DNA of 38,686 bases. It comes from Eubacteriaceae bacterium (GTDB taxonomy: Bacteria > Bacillota > Clostridia > Eubacteriales > Garciellaceae). This document shows positions 28,853 through 38,686 of this stretch, one piece after another. A model generated the notes under the pieces. That model had not been told where the DNA came from and did not search any database. It saw only the letters and a list, made by a program, of their open reading frames with translations. The stretch covers positions 1-38,686 of the forward strand of contig DUPX01000010.1 in NCBI GenBank assembly GCA_012838085.1, written 5' to 3'. How positions within the stretch are numbered: position 1 is the stretch's first letter; the number at the start of each line of letters is the position of its first letter. The position numbers and the translations under genes were made by a program.

Positions 28853-28887
28853 CTAGAAAAGGAAGTAACATATATTTCCTTTTCTAG
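28853..28887 (-). terminator. Rho-independent terminator of SDR/Tct operon
   Basis: ctagaaaaggaa-N11-ttccttttctag with minus-strand T tract. Confidence 0.8.
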
Positions 28888-28924
28888 CCTTTTATAAAGA
28901 GTATCTTCATATAAATCTCTACAA

Positions 28925-29686
28925 TTAATAACAGGTTGTTCCTCCATCTATTGGCAGGCTTATACCATTTATAAAAGAAGCCTCGTCACTAGCAAGATAT
29001 AAAACCCCATATGCAACATCGTCAAAGGTTGCAAGTCTTCCAAGGGGAACCTCTCCTAAGCGCTCACTTCTTCTTTGGGGATCCTTTAGTAAGACTTCTG
29101 CATAGGGTGAATAGATGGTACTAGGATGAATAGAATTACAGCGGATTCCATCCTTTGCATAACGGGAGGCCACCGCCTTGGTGAATAAAGTGACTGCTCC
29201 CTTACTTGCAGTGTAGGCTTCGGTTGTATATTTATGCCCAATAAGACCACAGACTGACGAGGTATTGATTATTGCTCCACCCCCCTGTTTACGCATTACA
29301 GGGATTGTGTATTTACATCCGAGGAAAATACTCCCGGTGTTTACCAACATCATTTTTTGCCATTCATCTATGGACATTTCTTCTATGGGTTTGCGGATAT
29401 TAATTCCCGCATTGTTTATAAGTACATCTATCCGACCAGTCTTATCAACAATCTCCTTTACAGTAGTTTCCCATTCCCCCTCGCTGGTAAGGTCAATTTT
29501 ATTAAAATGGGCTTTCCCTCGATTTTTTATAATCTCTTCTGTAATTTCCCTTCCTCGTTGTTGGTCTAGATCAAGTATATAAACATCAGCGCCTTTTTCC
29601 GATAATAACTTAGCTAGCGCTGAGCCTAGGCCTCCTGCACCGCCGGTAATTAAAATCACCTTATCCTTTACATTCACAAGTCTCAC
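28925..29686 (-). CDS. Short-chain dehydrogenase/reductase (SDR)
   Basis: VILITGGAGGLGSALAKLLSEKGADVYILD, NNAGINIRKP, YTASKGAV, PIDGGTTCY. Confidence 0.93.
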   Translation of the reverse strand: MRLVNVKDKVILITGGAGGLGSALAKLLSEKGADVYILDLDQQRGREITEEIIKNRGKAHFNKIDLTSEGEWETTVKEIVDKTGRIDVLINNAGINIRKPIEEMSIDEWQKMMLVNTGSIFLGCKYTIPVMRKQGGGAIINTSSVCGLIGHKYTTEAYTASKGAVTLFTKAVASRYAKDGIRCNSIHPSTIYSPYAEVLLKDPQRRSERLGEVPLGRLATFDDVAYGVLYLASDEASFINGISLPIDGGTTCY

Positions 29687-29695
29687 CCCTTATTA

Positions 29696-31234
29696 TTAAT
29701 CATGAGCAGGTCCCTCTGATACAGTAGAGGTCTCTTGGTGGACAGCTTTATCTTTGGCATATTTCCTCATTCCGGAGATAATACTTAGAATAATGACCCC
29801 TATCAATATAAGGCCAATGGGACGACCAAGTAGCGGCATAATAGATCCCTGCCCCTGCATTAATGCTTGACGGAATCCTTTATCAGCCATTTCACCCAAA
29901 ATCAAACCAAGTACCAGTGGAGCCATTGGGAAATCCAATTTACGCAAGATAAAACCCAAGAAACCAAATATAAACATCACCTTGATATCAAATATATTAA
30001 CATTGGTAGCATATGCACCAATAACTGTCATAGGAACTACAATAGGCATCAGAATTTTACGATTGAGTTTGAGCACATGAACCATGGGCCTAGTCAAAAT
30101 AATTCCCATAATCAACATAGCAAAGGATGCTAGAAAAAGTGTTATTGCAGTAGTGTAGAGAAATTGTGGGTCTTCTAGAGCAAGCATAGGACCAGGTCTT
30201 ACCCCGTGTAGGATAATGGCAGCCATAAACATTGCAGCCTGTGGGCTTCCTGGTACTGACAATGTGAGTAAGGGAATCATTGCCCCTGGAATACATGCAT
30301 TATTGGCGGTTTCAGCACAGGATAATCCTTCAAAACTTCCAGTGCCAAATTTTTTTCCCTCCTTACTTCTTCTACGGCCTGCATCATAAGACACCCAAGC
30401 AGCAATATCCTCACCTGCTCCTGGTACTGCACCAATTCCAGCACCTATAATAGCAGAGCGAGCAACAGGCTTTGTTATCTGTTTAAGCTCTTCTTTATTG
30501 GGAAGGACGGACCCAATTTTTTGTTCAAGCATATATGGTACCCTTTCCGACAGTACGATAAGGACCTCGGAAATACCAAATACACCTATAAGAGCAGGTA
30601 TCAATTGAATACCTGCAATTAAATTTCTACTTCCGAATGTAAATCGGGCATAGGAATATATGGTATCCAACCCAATCATTGCAGCTAAGAACCCTAGGAA
30701 TCCAACAATCCAGCCCTTCACTGGCGAACTACCTCCAGCCAGACTACCACATATGGTAATTCCAAAGAATGCCAGCAAAAAATACTCCCACTGGCTAAAC
30801 TTTAATGCTATGGTGTAAATATAAGGGGTGGCAAATATTAATATTAGGCAGGAAATAATTGAGCCTAAAAAGCTTGCGATAATACCCGCAGTAATTGCTT
30901 TACCACCTTTACCCTGCCTAGCAAGAGGAAAGCCATCAAGGGCTGTCGCTGCAGCTGCAGGAGTGCCGGGAATATTAATCATAATAGCAGAGTAACAGCC
31001 CCCCATTATAGCTCCAACATAAACGCTAAGTAAAAAGGCAACTGCATATTCTAATTGCATAGTATAAGTTACATTAATTAAAAGGGCTAGGGCCATAGTA
31101 CCGGTAAGACCTGGAATTGCTCCAACAATGATACCCATAGTAGTAGCAGCAAAAATAAGTAGGATTTTATCCGGTGTTAATATTCCATTTAATGCTGATA
31201 AAAGTAGCCCCATTTGCGTTGCAATTGAAGTCAT
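29696..31234 (-). CDS. tctA: Tripartite tricarboxylate transporter, large permease TctA
   Basis: GIIVGAIPGLTGTMALALLINVTY, GAIMGGCYSAIMINIPGTPAAAATALDGFPLARQGKGGKA. Confidence 0.94.
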   Translation of the reverse strand: MTSIATQMGLLLSALNGILTPDKILLIFAATTMGIIVGAIPGLTGTMALALLINVTYTMQLEYAVAFLLSVYVGAIMGGCYSAIMINIPGTPAAAATALDGFPLARQGKGGKAITAGIIASFLGSIISCLILIFATPYIYTIALKFSQWEYFLLAFFGITICGSLAGGSSPVKGWIVGFLGFLAAMIGLDTIYSYARFTFGSRNLIAGIQLIPALIGVFGISEVLIVLSERVPYMLEQKIGSVLPNKEELKQITKPVARSAIIGAGIGAVPGAGEDIAAWVSYDAGRRRSKEGKKFGTGSFEGLSCAETANNACIPGAMIPLLTLSVPGSPQAAMFMAAIILHGVRPGPMLALEDPQFLYTTAITLFLASFAMLIMGIILTRPMVHVLKLNRKILMPIVVPMTVIGAYATNVNIFDIKVMFIFGFLGFILRKLDFPMAPLVLGLILGEMADKGFRQALMQGQGSIMPLLGRPIGLILIGVIILSIISGMRKYAKDKAVHQETSTVSEGPAHD

Positions 31235-31252
31235 AACATAATCTCTCCTTTC

Positions 31253-31747
31253 TTACGGCAGTGGGATGCGAAAACCGTATTGAAATACCACACAGATAAG
31301 CAATGTGGATATTGCTGAAATAATCAGGGTTTTCCACCAATTTGCTGACTTCAAATACAGCATAGTAGATACAAGATACAACATTGTCGCAATGGCAAAA
31401 TGCATTCGTCCAATAAGAACATAAATATAAATAATCATTATTAAAGTCAAGACTGCGGTACGCAATGTCCTATCATCCTTGACAAATTTTTTTAGATTTT
31501 CCTTTGATAAAACCACCTTAATTAAAGGAAAAGCACCTATTTTATATGCCTGTAGGACTAAAACAATGCCTAAAAAAGCTATAATAATCCCAAGAAATAG
31601 AGGGAAAAAACCTGGGGCATCACTAAAGTTTTTAAAGATTTTCATATTTAAAGATTCAATTATGACATATATACCAATAATAAAGAGTATAATTCCTACA
31701 ATAACATCACCAACAGCTTTTCTTAGCTCTTTATTTTGCTGGCTCAT
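31253..31747 (-). CDS. tctB: Tripartite tricarboxylate transporter, small permease TctB
   Basis: Four-TM about 160-aa protein directly upstream of tctA; GFFPLFLGIIIAFLGIVLVLQA. Confidence 0.85.
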   Translation of the reverse strand: MSQQNKELRKAVGDVIVGIILFIIGIYVIIESLNMKIFKNFSDAPGFFPLFLGIIIAFLGIVLVLQAYKIGAFPLIKVVLSKENLKKFVKDDRTLRTAVLTLIMIIYIYVLIGRMHFAIATMLYLVSTMLYLKSANWWKTLIISAISTLLICVVFQYGFRIPLP

Positions 31748-31774
31748 TATATCTCCTCCAGTTTTAGGTTAACC

Positions 31775-31809
31775 CTTAAGGTGGATTACTTGCGTAATGC
31801 CACCTTAAG
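31775..31809. other. Intercistronic stem-loop between tctC and tctB
   Basis: cttaaggtgg-attac-ttgc-gtaat-(g)-ccaccttaag; 15 bp with one bulge; no T tract. Confidence 0.75.
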
Positions 31810-31827
31810 AGAGAAAGATGCTTAATT

Positions 31828-32925
31828 TTATTTATTTAGTTTTTGCTTTTCCACTTCCCAATCAAAATCTTCTAGGCGGGAAAGACCTAGTTCTTCCGGA
31901 GAAATTTCCACAAGTCCTGCATCATACTGTACCCAACTATATGCAGCAGTCTGTAACGCATAGAATTTGTCTGCTTCTTCACCGGTGTAACCTACAATTA
32001 TATAACCTGTTTCTTCTGCAAACTTCTTAACAGCATCAGTTGTCAAAGCATGTTTAAATGCCTCTTCTACTTTATCAATAATATTTTGTGGAGCATCACG
32101 AGGAATCATAATTGGCCAAGTTTCACACAATTGAGGTATATCTTGGGCTCCATCAACCAAGGTAGTAATGGAAGGAATTGTTTCACCATTACTTAATGTC
32201 CATCCATCTGCGGTTGTAACACACAATGCATTCAACTCTCCAGCATTTACAAAGTCAATCAATGCAGAGAAAGATCCAATTGCCACTTCAGCATCCCCAG
32301 AAACTACAGCAATACCCGCATCTCTACAGGACCCTAATGTCATGTAGTTTACAGAGTCAATACCCATAAGTTTAAGGATTGCCTCAATCTGTACATGGGG
32401 GCCATTTCCGAATGAACCTATGGCGAAGTTTTGAGTTCCCTTAGAATAGTAGTCCTTTAGGTCATCCATGGATTTAATATTGCCATTGGGGTTGACAACG
32501 ATTGCAGCAGGGCCGGTAAAGGCATGGAAAGACGCCCAGTCTACCCAGGTGCTATCGCTGGTGCCATTTACACCAAAACCTGCAAAAGCACCGGAGCCAG
32601 TTGCAAACATACTGTACCCATCATGGGGCTTGTTAAGAACATTTGTTGCAGCCACAGCAGAAGCACCACCATCCTGGTTTAGTACATTAATAGTTTCACC
32701 AAGATACTTTTCCATTTCTGCTACCACTGGACGAACTGCAGTATCAGTTCCACCCCCAGCACCAAATCCAATTGTTACAGTGGGAGTTGTTTTTGGCCAA
32801 ACTTTTTCATCGCCTGAGGCCTCCTCGTTAGGTTCAGGTGTTTCCTCACCTGTTTCAGCGGTTCCACAGCCAGCAAGCATAACCACTAACATCAGTACAA
32901 GAAGAATAGAAATAGCCTTTTTCAC
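31828..32925 (-). CDS. tctC: Tripartite tricarboxylate transporter substrate-binding protein TctC
   Basis: Lipoprotein signal LVVMLAGCG; VTIGFGAGGGTDTAVRPV, FAIGSFGNGPHVQIEAILKLMGID, CETWPIMIPRDAPQNIIDKVEEAFK. GTG start at 32925 after AAAGGAG. Confidence 0.9.
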   Translation of the reverse strand: MKKAISILLVLMLVVMLAGCGTAETGEETPEPNEEASGDEKVWPKTTPTVTIGFGAGGGTDTAVRPVVAEMEKYLGETINVLNQDGGASAVAATNVLNKPHDGYSMFATGSGAFAGFGVNGTSDSTWVDWASFHAFTGPAAIVVNPNGNIKSMDDLKDYYSKGTQNFAIGSFGNGPHVQIEAILKLMGIDSVNYMTLGSCRDAGIAVVSGDAEVAIGSFSALIDFVNAGELNALCVTTADGWTLSNGETIPSITTLVDGAQDIPQLCETWPIMIPRDAPQNIIDKVEEAFKHALTTDAVKKFAEETGYIIVGYTGEEADKFYALQTAAYSWVQYDAGLVEISPEELGLSRLEDFDWEVEKQKLNK

Positions 32926-33078
32926 TTTGATACTCACTCCTTTATTTTTATTTTTGAAAGGTTTATTTTTAAAATTTCCAGCTATAAACCCTTCCAAGGG
33001 TATTATCCCTAAATTTGCTGGAAATTTTTAAACAACCATTGGGACCATATCCTATTGGTATTCCTAATAAACTCGAGA

Positions 33079-33963
33079 TTACTTTCTAATTTTGACTCCC
33101 GATAATTTTTCATAGAATTTTGCTATTGCACTATGGTCATCCTGTCCGCAACCACTAGCATGTAGGTTTTGGAGCATCTCCATTACTACTGCCGTAAGGG
33201 GAAGTGGTGCCCCCACACTATGTCCTGTTTCTAAAGCATTATTTAAGTCTTTAATATGAAGATCAATCTTAAATCCGGGTTTAAAGTTTCCTTCTGTAAT
33301 CATAGGTACCTTTGCATCCATAACAGTAGACCCTGCCAATCCGCCTCTAATAGCATCGAATACCTTTAATGGATCAACCTTTGCCATGGTACTTAGCATA
33401 AAGGCTTCTGAGACAGCTGCAATATTTAGTGCTACTATTACCTGATTAGCAAGCTTGGTTGTGTTGCCTGCTCCAATGTCTCCACATAACACAACACTAC
33501 TTCCCATACACATTAGTACATCATACACCTCATCAAAAACAGCTTTGTCTCCACCCACCATTATAGACAGCGTACCATCAATAGCTTTAGGCTCTCCACC
33601 AGAAACAGGTGCATCCAACATCTTAACACCTTTTTCAGCACAAGCCTTTTCAACTTCTTGAGATACTAAGGGAGCAATAGAACTCATATCTACTAGTATT
33701 GTGCCGGGCTTTGCCCCTTCCAATACTCCATTTTCCCCCATCACAACTGTTTTCACATGGGGGCTATTAGGTAGCATGGTAATAATAAGATTGCATTCTT
33801 CTGCAATTGCTTTTGAAGATTCAGCAGCTCTAGCACCATCAGATACAGATATCTCCACATTTTTCTTTATAATGTCATATACTACTACTTCATGGCCTGC
33901 CTTTAATAGATTTCTAACCATAGGCTTACCCATAATTCCCAGTCCAATAAATCCTATTTTCAT
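33079..33963 (-). CDS. Beta-hydroxyacid dehydrogenase (GarR/HIBADH-type) family protein
   Basis: KIGFIGLGIMGKPMVRNLLKAGHEVVVYD, MLDAPVSGGEPKAIDGTLSIMVGG, GAGNTTKLANQVIVALNIAAVSEA. Confidence 0.92.
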   Translation of the reverse strand: MKIGFIGLGIMGKPMVRNLLKAGHEVVVYDIIKKNVEISVSDGARAAESSKAIAEECNLIITMLPNSPHVKTVVMGENGVLEGAKPGTILVDMSSIAPLVSQEVEKACAEKGVKMLDAPVSGGEPKAIDGTLSIMVGGDKAVFDEVYDVLMCMGSSVVLCGDIGAGNTTKLANQVIVALNIAAVSEAFMLSTMAKVDPLKVFDAIRGGLAGSTVMDAKVPMITEGNFKPGFKIDLHIKDLNNALETGHSVGAPLPLTAVVMEMLQNLHASGCGQDDHSAIAKFYEKLSGVKIRK

Positions 33964-33992
33964 TTTATACTCCTCCTTTTTTCTTTAAGCTC

Positions 33993-34925
33993 TTAATAGG
34001 TTTCATTCATCTTTTTAATAGCATTGACAATAGAATTCTGAGTTAAATTATAATGTTCTAGTAGCTCTAAATAATTATGTGCACTGCAGCCAAAGACATC
34101 ATTTATACCTACAAATTCTATAGGTTTACAAGATTTACAAAGGGCTTGGGCAACAGCTCCCCCCAGTCCCCCAATAATACTATGTTCTTCTGCTGTAACT
34201 ACTGCTTTACAATCTTTTGCCAGTTCTATGATCTTTTCATCATTTAGAGGTTTTATCGTGCTTACATTTACCACCTTTACTGATACATTATCCTTTAGCT
34301 CTTCTGCTGCCTTAAGAGCTAGCCCCACCATATATCCTGTAGCGAAAATTACAATATCTCTACCTTCTCTAAGTACAGAAGGTTGGCCTATTTTAAATGG
34401 TTTACCTCCCTGGGTCACATTCTCGTAATCATTGCGATTTAATCGCATATAAACAGGCCCCTCATAGTTTGCAATAGCCTTGGTGGCTTCCACAGTTTCA
34501 TTGGCATCTGCTGGACATACTACAACCATATTGGGAAGAGACCGCATAATTGCAATATCTTCAATACTTTGATGGGTAGCACCATCCCCAAAATCTGAAA
34601 GTCCTGCAGAAGAGCCCACTATTTTCACATTAAGCTTGCCTATTGCAATGGTTTGACGAATTTGATCATAGGCACGACCTACTACAAATACCGCAAAGGA
34701 ATTGACAAATGGAATCTTACCTGTTTGTGCAAGTCCTGCTGAAACCGATAACATATCCGCTTCTGCAATACCCATTTCAAAGTGTCTTGTGGGAAATGCT
34801 TGTTCAAAAATCTTCCCCATGGTAGAACCACATAGATCCGCATCCAGCACAACTACATTTTTATTTTCTTTCCCCAGCTCTACTAAGGTGTTACCGTATG
34901 CAACTCTTTGATTTATATAATCCAT
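33993..34925 (-). CDS. Transketolase, C-terminal subunit
   Basis: VVVLDADLCGSTMGKIFEQAFPTRHFEMGIAEADMLSVSAGLAQTGKIPFVNSFAVF; transketolase Pyr and C domains. Confidence 0.94.
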   Translation of the reverse strand: MDYINQRVAYGNTLVELGKENKNVVVLDADLCGSTMGKIFEQAFPTRHFEMGIAEADMLSVSAGLAQTGKIPFVNSFAVFVVGRAYDQIRQTIAIGKLNVKIVGSSAGLSDFGDGATHQSIEDIAIMRSLPNMVVVCPADANETVEATKAIANYEGPVYMRLNRNDYENVTQGGKPFKIGQPSVLREGRDIVIFATGYMVGLALKAAEELKDNVSVKVVNVSTIKPLNDEKIIELAKDCKAVVTAEEHSIIGGLGGAVAQALCKSCKPIEFVGINDVFGCSAHNYLELLEHYNLTQNSIVNAIKKMNETY

Positions 34926-34940
34926 CCTTTTATCCTCCTT

Positions 34941-35768
34941 TTATTCTGCCAATTCGGATAGTGCTTGAGCATATCTTTCTTCTGTCAACATACCATTATG
35001 GAATCCTACTACATTTTCAGCAAAGCTAATACCTTTGCCTTTTATTGTATTGGCAATAATAACAGTTGGTTTTCCCTTAACCTCATCTGCCTTATCTAAG
35101 GACCAAAGAATCTCTTCCATGTTGTGACCGTCAATCTCAATTACATTCCACCCAAAGGCCTTCCATTTTTCTGGAATAGGAGTAAGATCAAATCGAGCCT
35201 TTACCGTTCCTTGGGCCTGTAATCCATTTTGGTCTACAATGGCTACAAGATTATCTAATTTATATACTTTTGCAGACATAGCAGCTTCCCAGATTTGCCC
35301 CTCACCCAGCTCGCCATCTCCACATAATACATATACCTTCGCATTTATTTCATCCATCTTAAGTCCTAGGGCCATACCCACACCAATGGATAATCCTTGA
35401 CCTAAAGAGCCTGTACCTGCTTCAATACCTGGAGTTTTAATAACATCTGGATGTCCTTGAAGATGAAATCCTACTTTTTTTGTATGTAACAAGTCATCAA
35501 CTGGAAAATATCCAGTTTCAGCTAATGCCGCATACTGAAGAATTGCCACATGTCCTTTACTTAATAAAAAGCGATCCCGATCCTTCATTTTTGGATTTTT
35601 AGGATTATAATTCATCTTATAAAAATACAATGCAGCTACAATATCCGCTGCTGAGCATGAACCACCAATATGTCCAGCGATTCCTACTCCTACACTTTTG
35701 ACAACATTAATTCTGAGTCTCTGTGCTTTTTTGCGCAAATCTGTAAGCAGTTCTGTGGTGTAGTTCAT
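34941..35768 (-). CDS. Transketolase, N-terminal (TPP-binding) subunit
   Basis: GHIGGSCSAADIVAALYFYKMNYNPKNPKMKDRDRFLLSKGH, GDGELGEGQIWEAAMSA...VDQNGLQ. Confidence 0.94.
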   Translation of the reverse strand: MNYTTELLTDLRKKAQRLRINVVKSVGVGIAGHIGGSCSAADIVAALYFYKMNYNPKNPKMKDRDRFLLSKGHVAILQYAALAETGYFPVDDLLHTKKVGFHLQGHPDVIKTPGIEAGTGSLGQGLSIGVGMALGLKMDEINAKVYVLCGDGELGEGQIWEAAMSAKVYKLDNLVAIVDQNGLQAQGTVKARFDLTPIPEKWKAFGWNVIEIDGHNMEEILWSLDKADEVKGKPTVIIANTIKGKGISFAENVVGFHNGMLTEERYAQALSELAE

Positions 35769-35896
35769 TCTTTAATTACCTCCTCCTAGATATGTTAGAA
35801 CTCTATTAAGCCCTCAATGTATTTCCCATTAAGGCTATAAGCTATTTAAGATTCCATTCCCCTTGCTCTCCTACTCCTTTTATCAAACTACTTTTT

Positions 35897-36586
35897 CTAA
35901 TTGATTTTTATTCCTTTAATAAAATCTTGATTCTTATCTATATGCTCTCGCATATAATCTCTTGCCTTTTCTGCATCCCTAGCTTCTATTGCATCTACAA
36001 TTTTCTTATGGTAGTACATTCCATACTCACCACCCATTTTCTTAACCATATGTTTCATATGGGAGTTATAGATATCAGCTATTATTTCATATGTCTTTAT
36101 AATCAAAGGATTGCGAGAAATCTGTGCAATTTTATAGTGAAAATCAAGATCAGCAATGGCAAGTTGCTCCAAATCATCCTGTAGGCCTTCCATTTGCTTA
36201 AGCAGGGTTCGAAGTTCCTTAATATCATTTTCATCAGCTTTTTCAACTGCTATTGCACAAGTACCTGATTCAATCTCACGGCGAAACTCTAAAATAATAT
36301 CAATATTCTCTTCAAAATAAGCAATTGGCACCAATCTGTTAAAACTAGCAGTATCATCCACCATTTTTATATATGCCCCGTCTCCAGGTCTAGTTTTAAT
36401 TAAGTCCAAAGCTGCCAGTCTCTGGAGGGCATTTCGGACAGTAACGCGACTTACATCAAAAAGCTTGCATAACTCACTCTCAGATGGAAGTTTATCTCCC
36501 GGTTTCCACTTTCGGTCTATAATTAGCTGCTTCATTTGCAGAAAGACTTCTTCACTAATATTTGTTTTTTTAATTGGTTTAATCAC
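35897..36586 (-). CDS. GntR family transcriptional regulator (FadR/FCD type)
   Basis: N-terminal wHTH PGDKLPSESELCKLFDVSRVTVRNALQRLAALDLIKTRPGDGAYI; helical FCD C-domain. Confidence 0.95.
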   Translation of the reverse strand: MIKPIKKTNISEEVFLQMKQLIIDRKWKPGDKLPSESELCKLFDVSRVTVRNALQRLAALDLIKTRPGDGAYIKMVDDTASFNRLVPIAYFEENIDIILEFRREIESGTCAIAVEKADENDIKELRTLLKQMEGLQDDLEQLAIADLDFHYKIAQISRNPLIIKTYEIIADIYNSHMKHMVKKMGGEYGMYYHKKIVDAIEARDAEKARDYMREHIDKNQDFIKGIKIN

Positions 36587-37076
36587 TGTTAGACACCTCT
36601 ACTTTTTAATTGATATGATAAATAATTAATTATATGCTGATATTTTATTATCTTAGATGGGTTAATTAATATTATGAAGCTTAAATGGACTTAATTATTA
36701 CTATATTAGATTAGCTGTTTTCCGCTACTTATTAGTTGTCAGCTGTTAGTTGTAATACAGGTTAGATTAAAAAAATTAAGATAAATTTTTCTTCTGAAGT
36801 TTAATATCTATCTTTTATAGCTAAATACTAATCATCACAAAATCATTTTTAAATGTTTATGATTGTTAACGATTACAAAGGGTATGTATTAAATTTTCCA
36901 ATATAAACTTTTATTAGATAGTCTCTTTACCTTCTTCTTCCTCTTAAGGTTATTATACATATTAAGAATTTTTTGTCAATAACTTTTTATTTTTTCTTTA
37001 ATTTTTCTATACCTTTAATAAATAATAAAATTTTTACCTACACACTTTTTAGTAATTATATATAGAAGCAACTATA

Positions 37077-38390
<1,314 letters not shown>

Positions 38391-38403
38391 TTATTTTTTT
38401 AAC

Positions 38404-38610
38404 AAAAAACTCCCATCCCCTATAAGGGACGAGAGCTATCCCGCGTTGCCACCCTGATTAATTGGGTATTCCCAATTCACTTAGGGGCTATAAAGAGCCT
38501 ACCTTAACTAAAATAGTTAAATCTCCGGGACGGATTCAAGGTTTCCCCCTATCGATTTCCACCTGCCATCGACTCTCTAAAAGGAGGTAGTCTCTACTAT
38601 TTCCCATCAT
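38404..38610 (-). promoter_or_regulatory. T-box leader of serS
   Basis: Minus strand AATCAGGGTGGCAACGCGGGAT T-box, terminator CTCTCGTCCCTTATAGGGGATGGGAGTTTTTT; specifier context TTGAA-TCC-GTCCC fits Ser UCC. Confidence 0.9.
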
Positions 38611-38686
38611 AGATTGATTATTGAATTTTACAATATTATATAATGAATAGAATACTTTGGCAACTTCCAGCCCTTTATTTATTATA

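Noticed and set aside
33079-35768. Assignment of the locus to the known sulfo-transketolase or apiose/apionate pathways
   Set aside because: Diagnostic isomerase, kinase and hydrolase genes are absent in the window; only the split transketolase and GarR-type enzyme are shared.
36732-36753. ttagttgt-cagctg-ttagttgt short direct repeat upstream of gntR
   Set aside because: Only two 8-nt units in an AT-rich spacer; not enough to claim an operator or array.

Overview
Low-GC Firmicutes/Clostridia-like chromosomal window, mostly minus-strand operons. (1) About 42-14443: a peptide/amino-acid catabolic operon (two M19 dipeptidases flanking an Asp/Glu racemase-family gene, D-aminoacylase-type amidohydrolase, M24 peptidase, complete Opp/Dpp-type ABC transporter, nitroreductase). 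It lies downstream of a sigma-54 enhancer-binding regulator, and a near-perfect sigma-54 promoter (TGGCAT-N5-TTGCA) sits just before the first transporter gene. (2) Ferritin, sensor kinase/response regulator/DUF4342-like operon. (3) A decayed about 3-kb island between a tRNA-Arg(ACG) gene and a degenerate direct copy of its 3' half. It holds a disrupted IS21-like transposase remnant, a broken C5-cytosine methyltransferase, a Zn-ribbon fragment, a 22-bp perfect AT palindrome and an AEC-type permease. (4) FUSC/ArAE-like membrane protein, proS with T-box, two tRNA-Ser genes, and two diverged copies of an unexplained structured repeat around the proS T-box. (5) Cytosine-deaminase-like amidohydrolase, aldehyde:ferredoxin oxidoreductase, rubrerythrin-like protein. 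(6) A GntR / split transketolase / beta-hydroxyacid dehydrogenase / TctABC / SDR operon that suggests an uncharacterised acid-substrate catabolic route. (7) serS with T-box at the right edge. All calls are by eye from sequence and provided translations; no database search was run.
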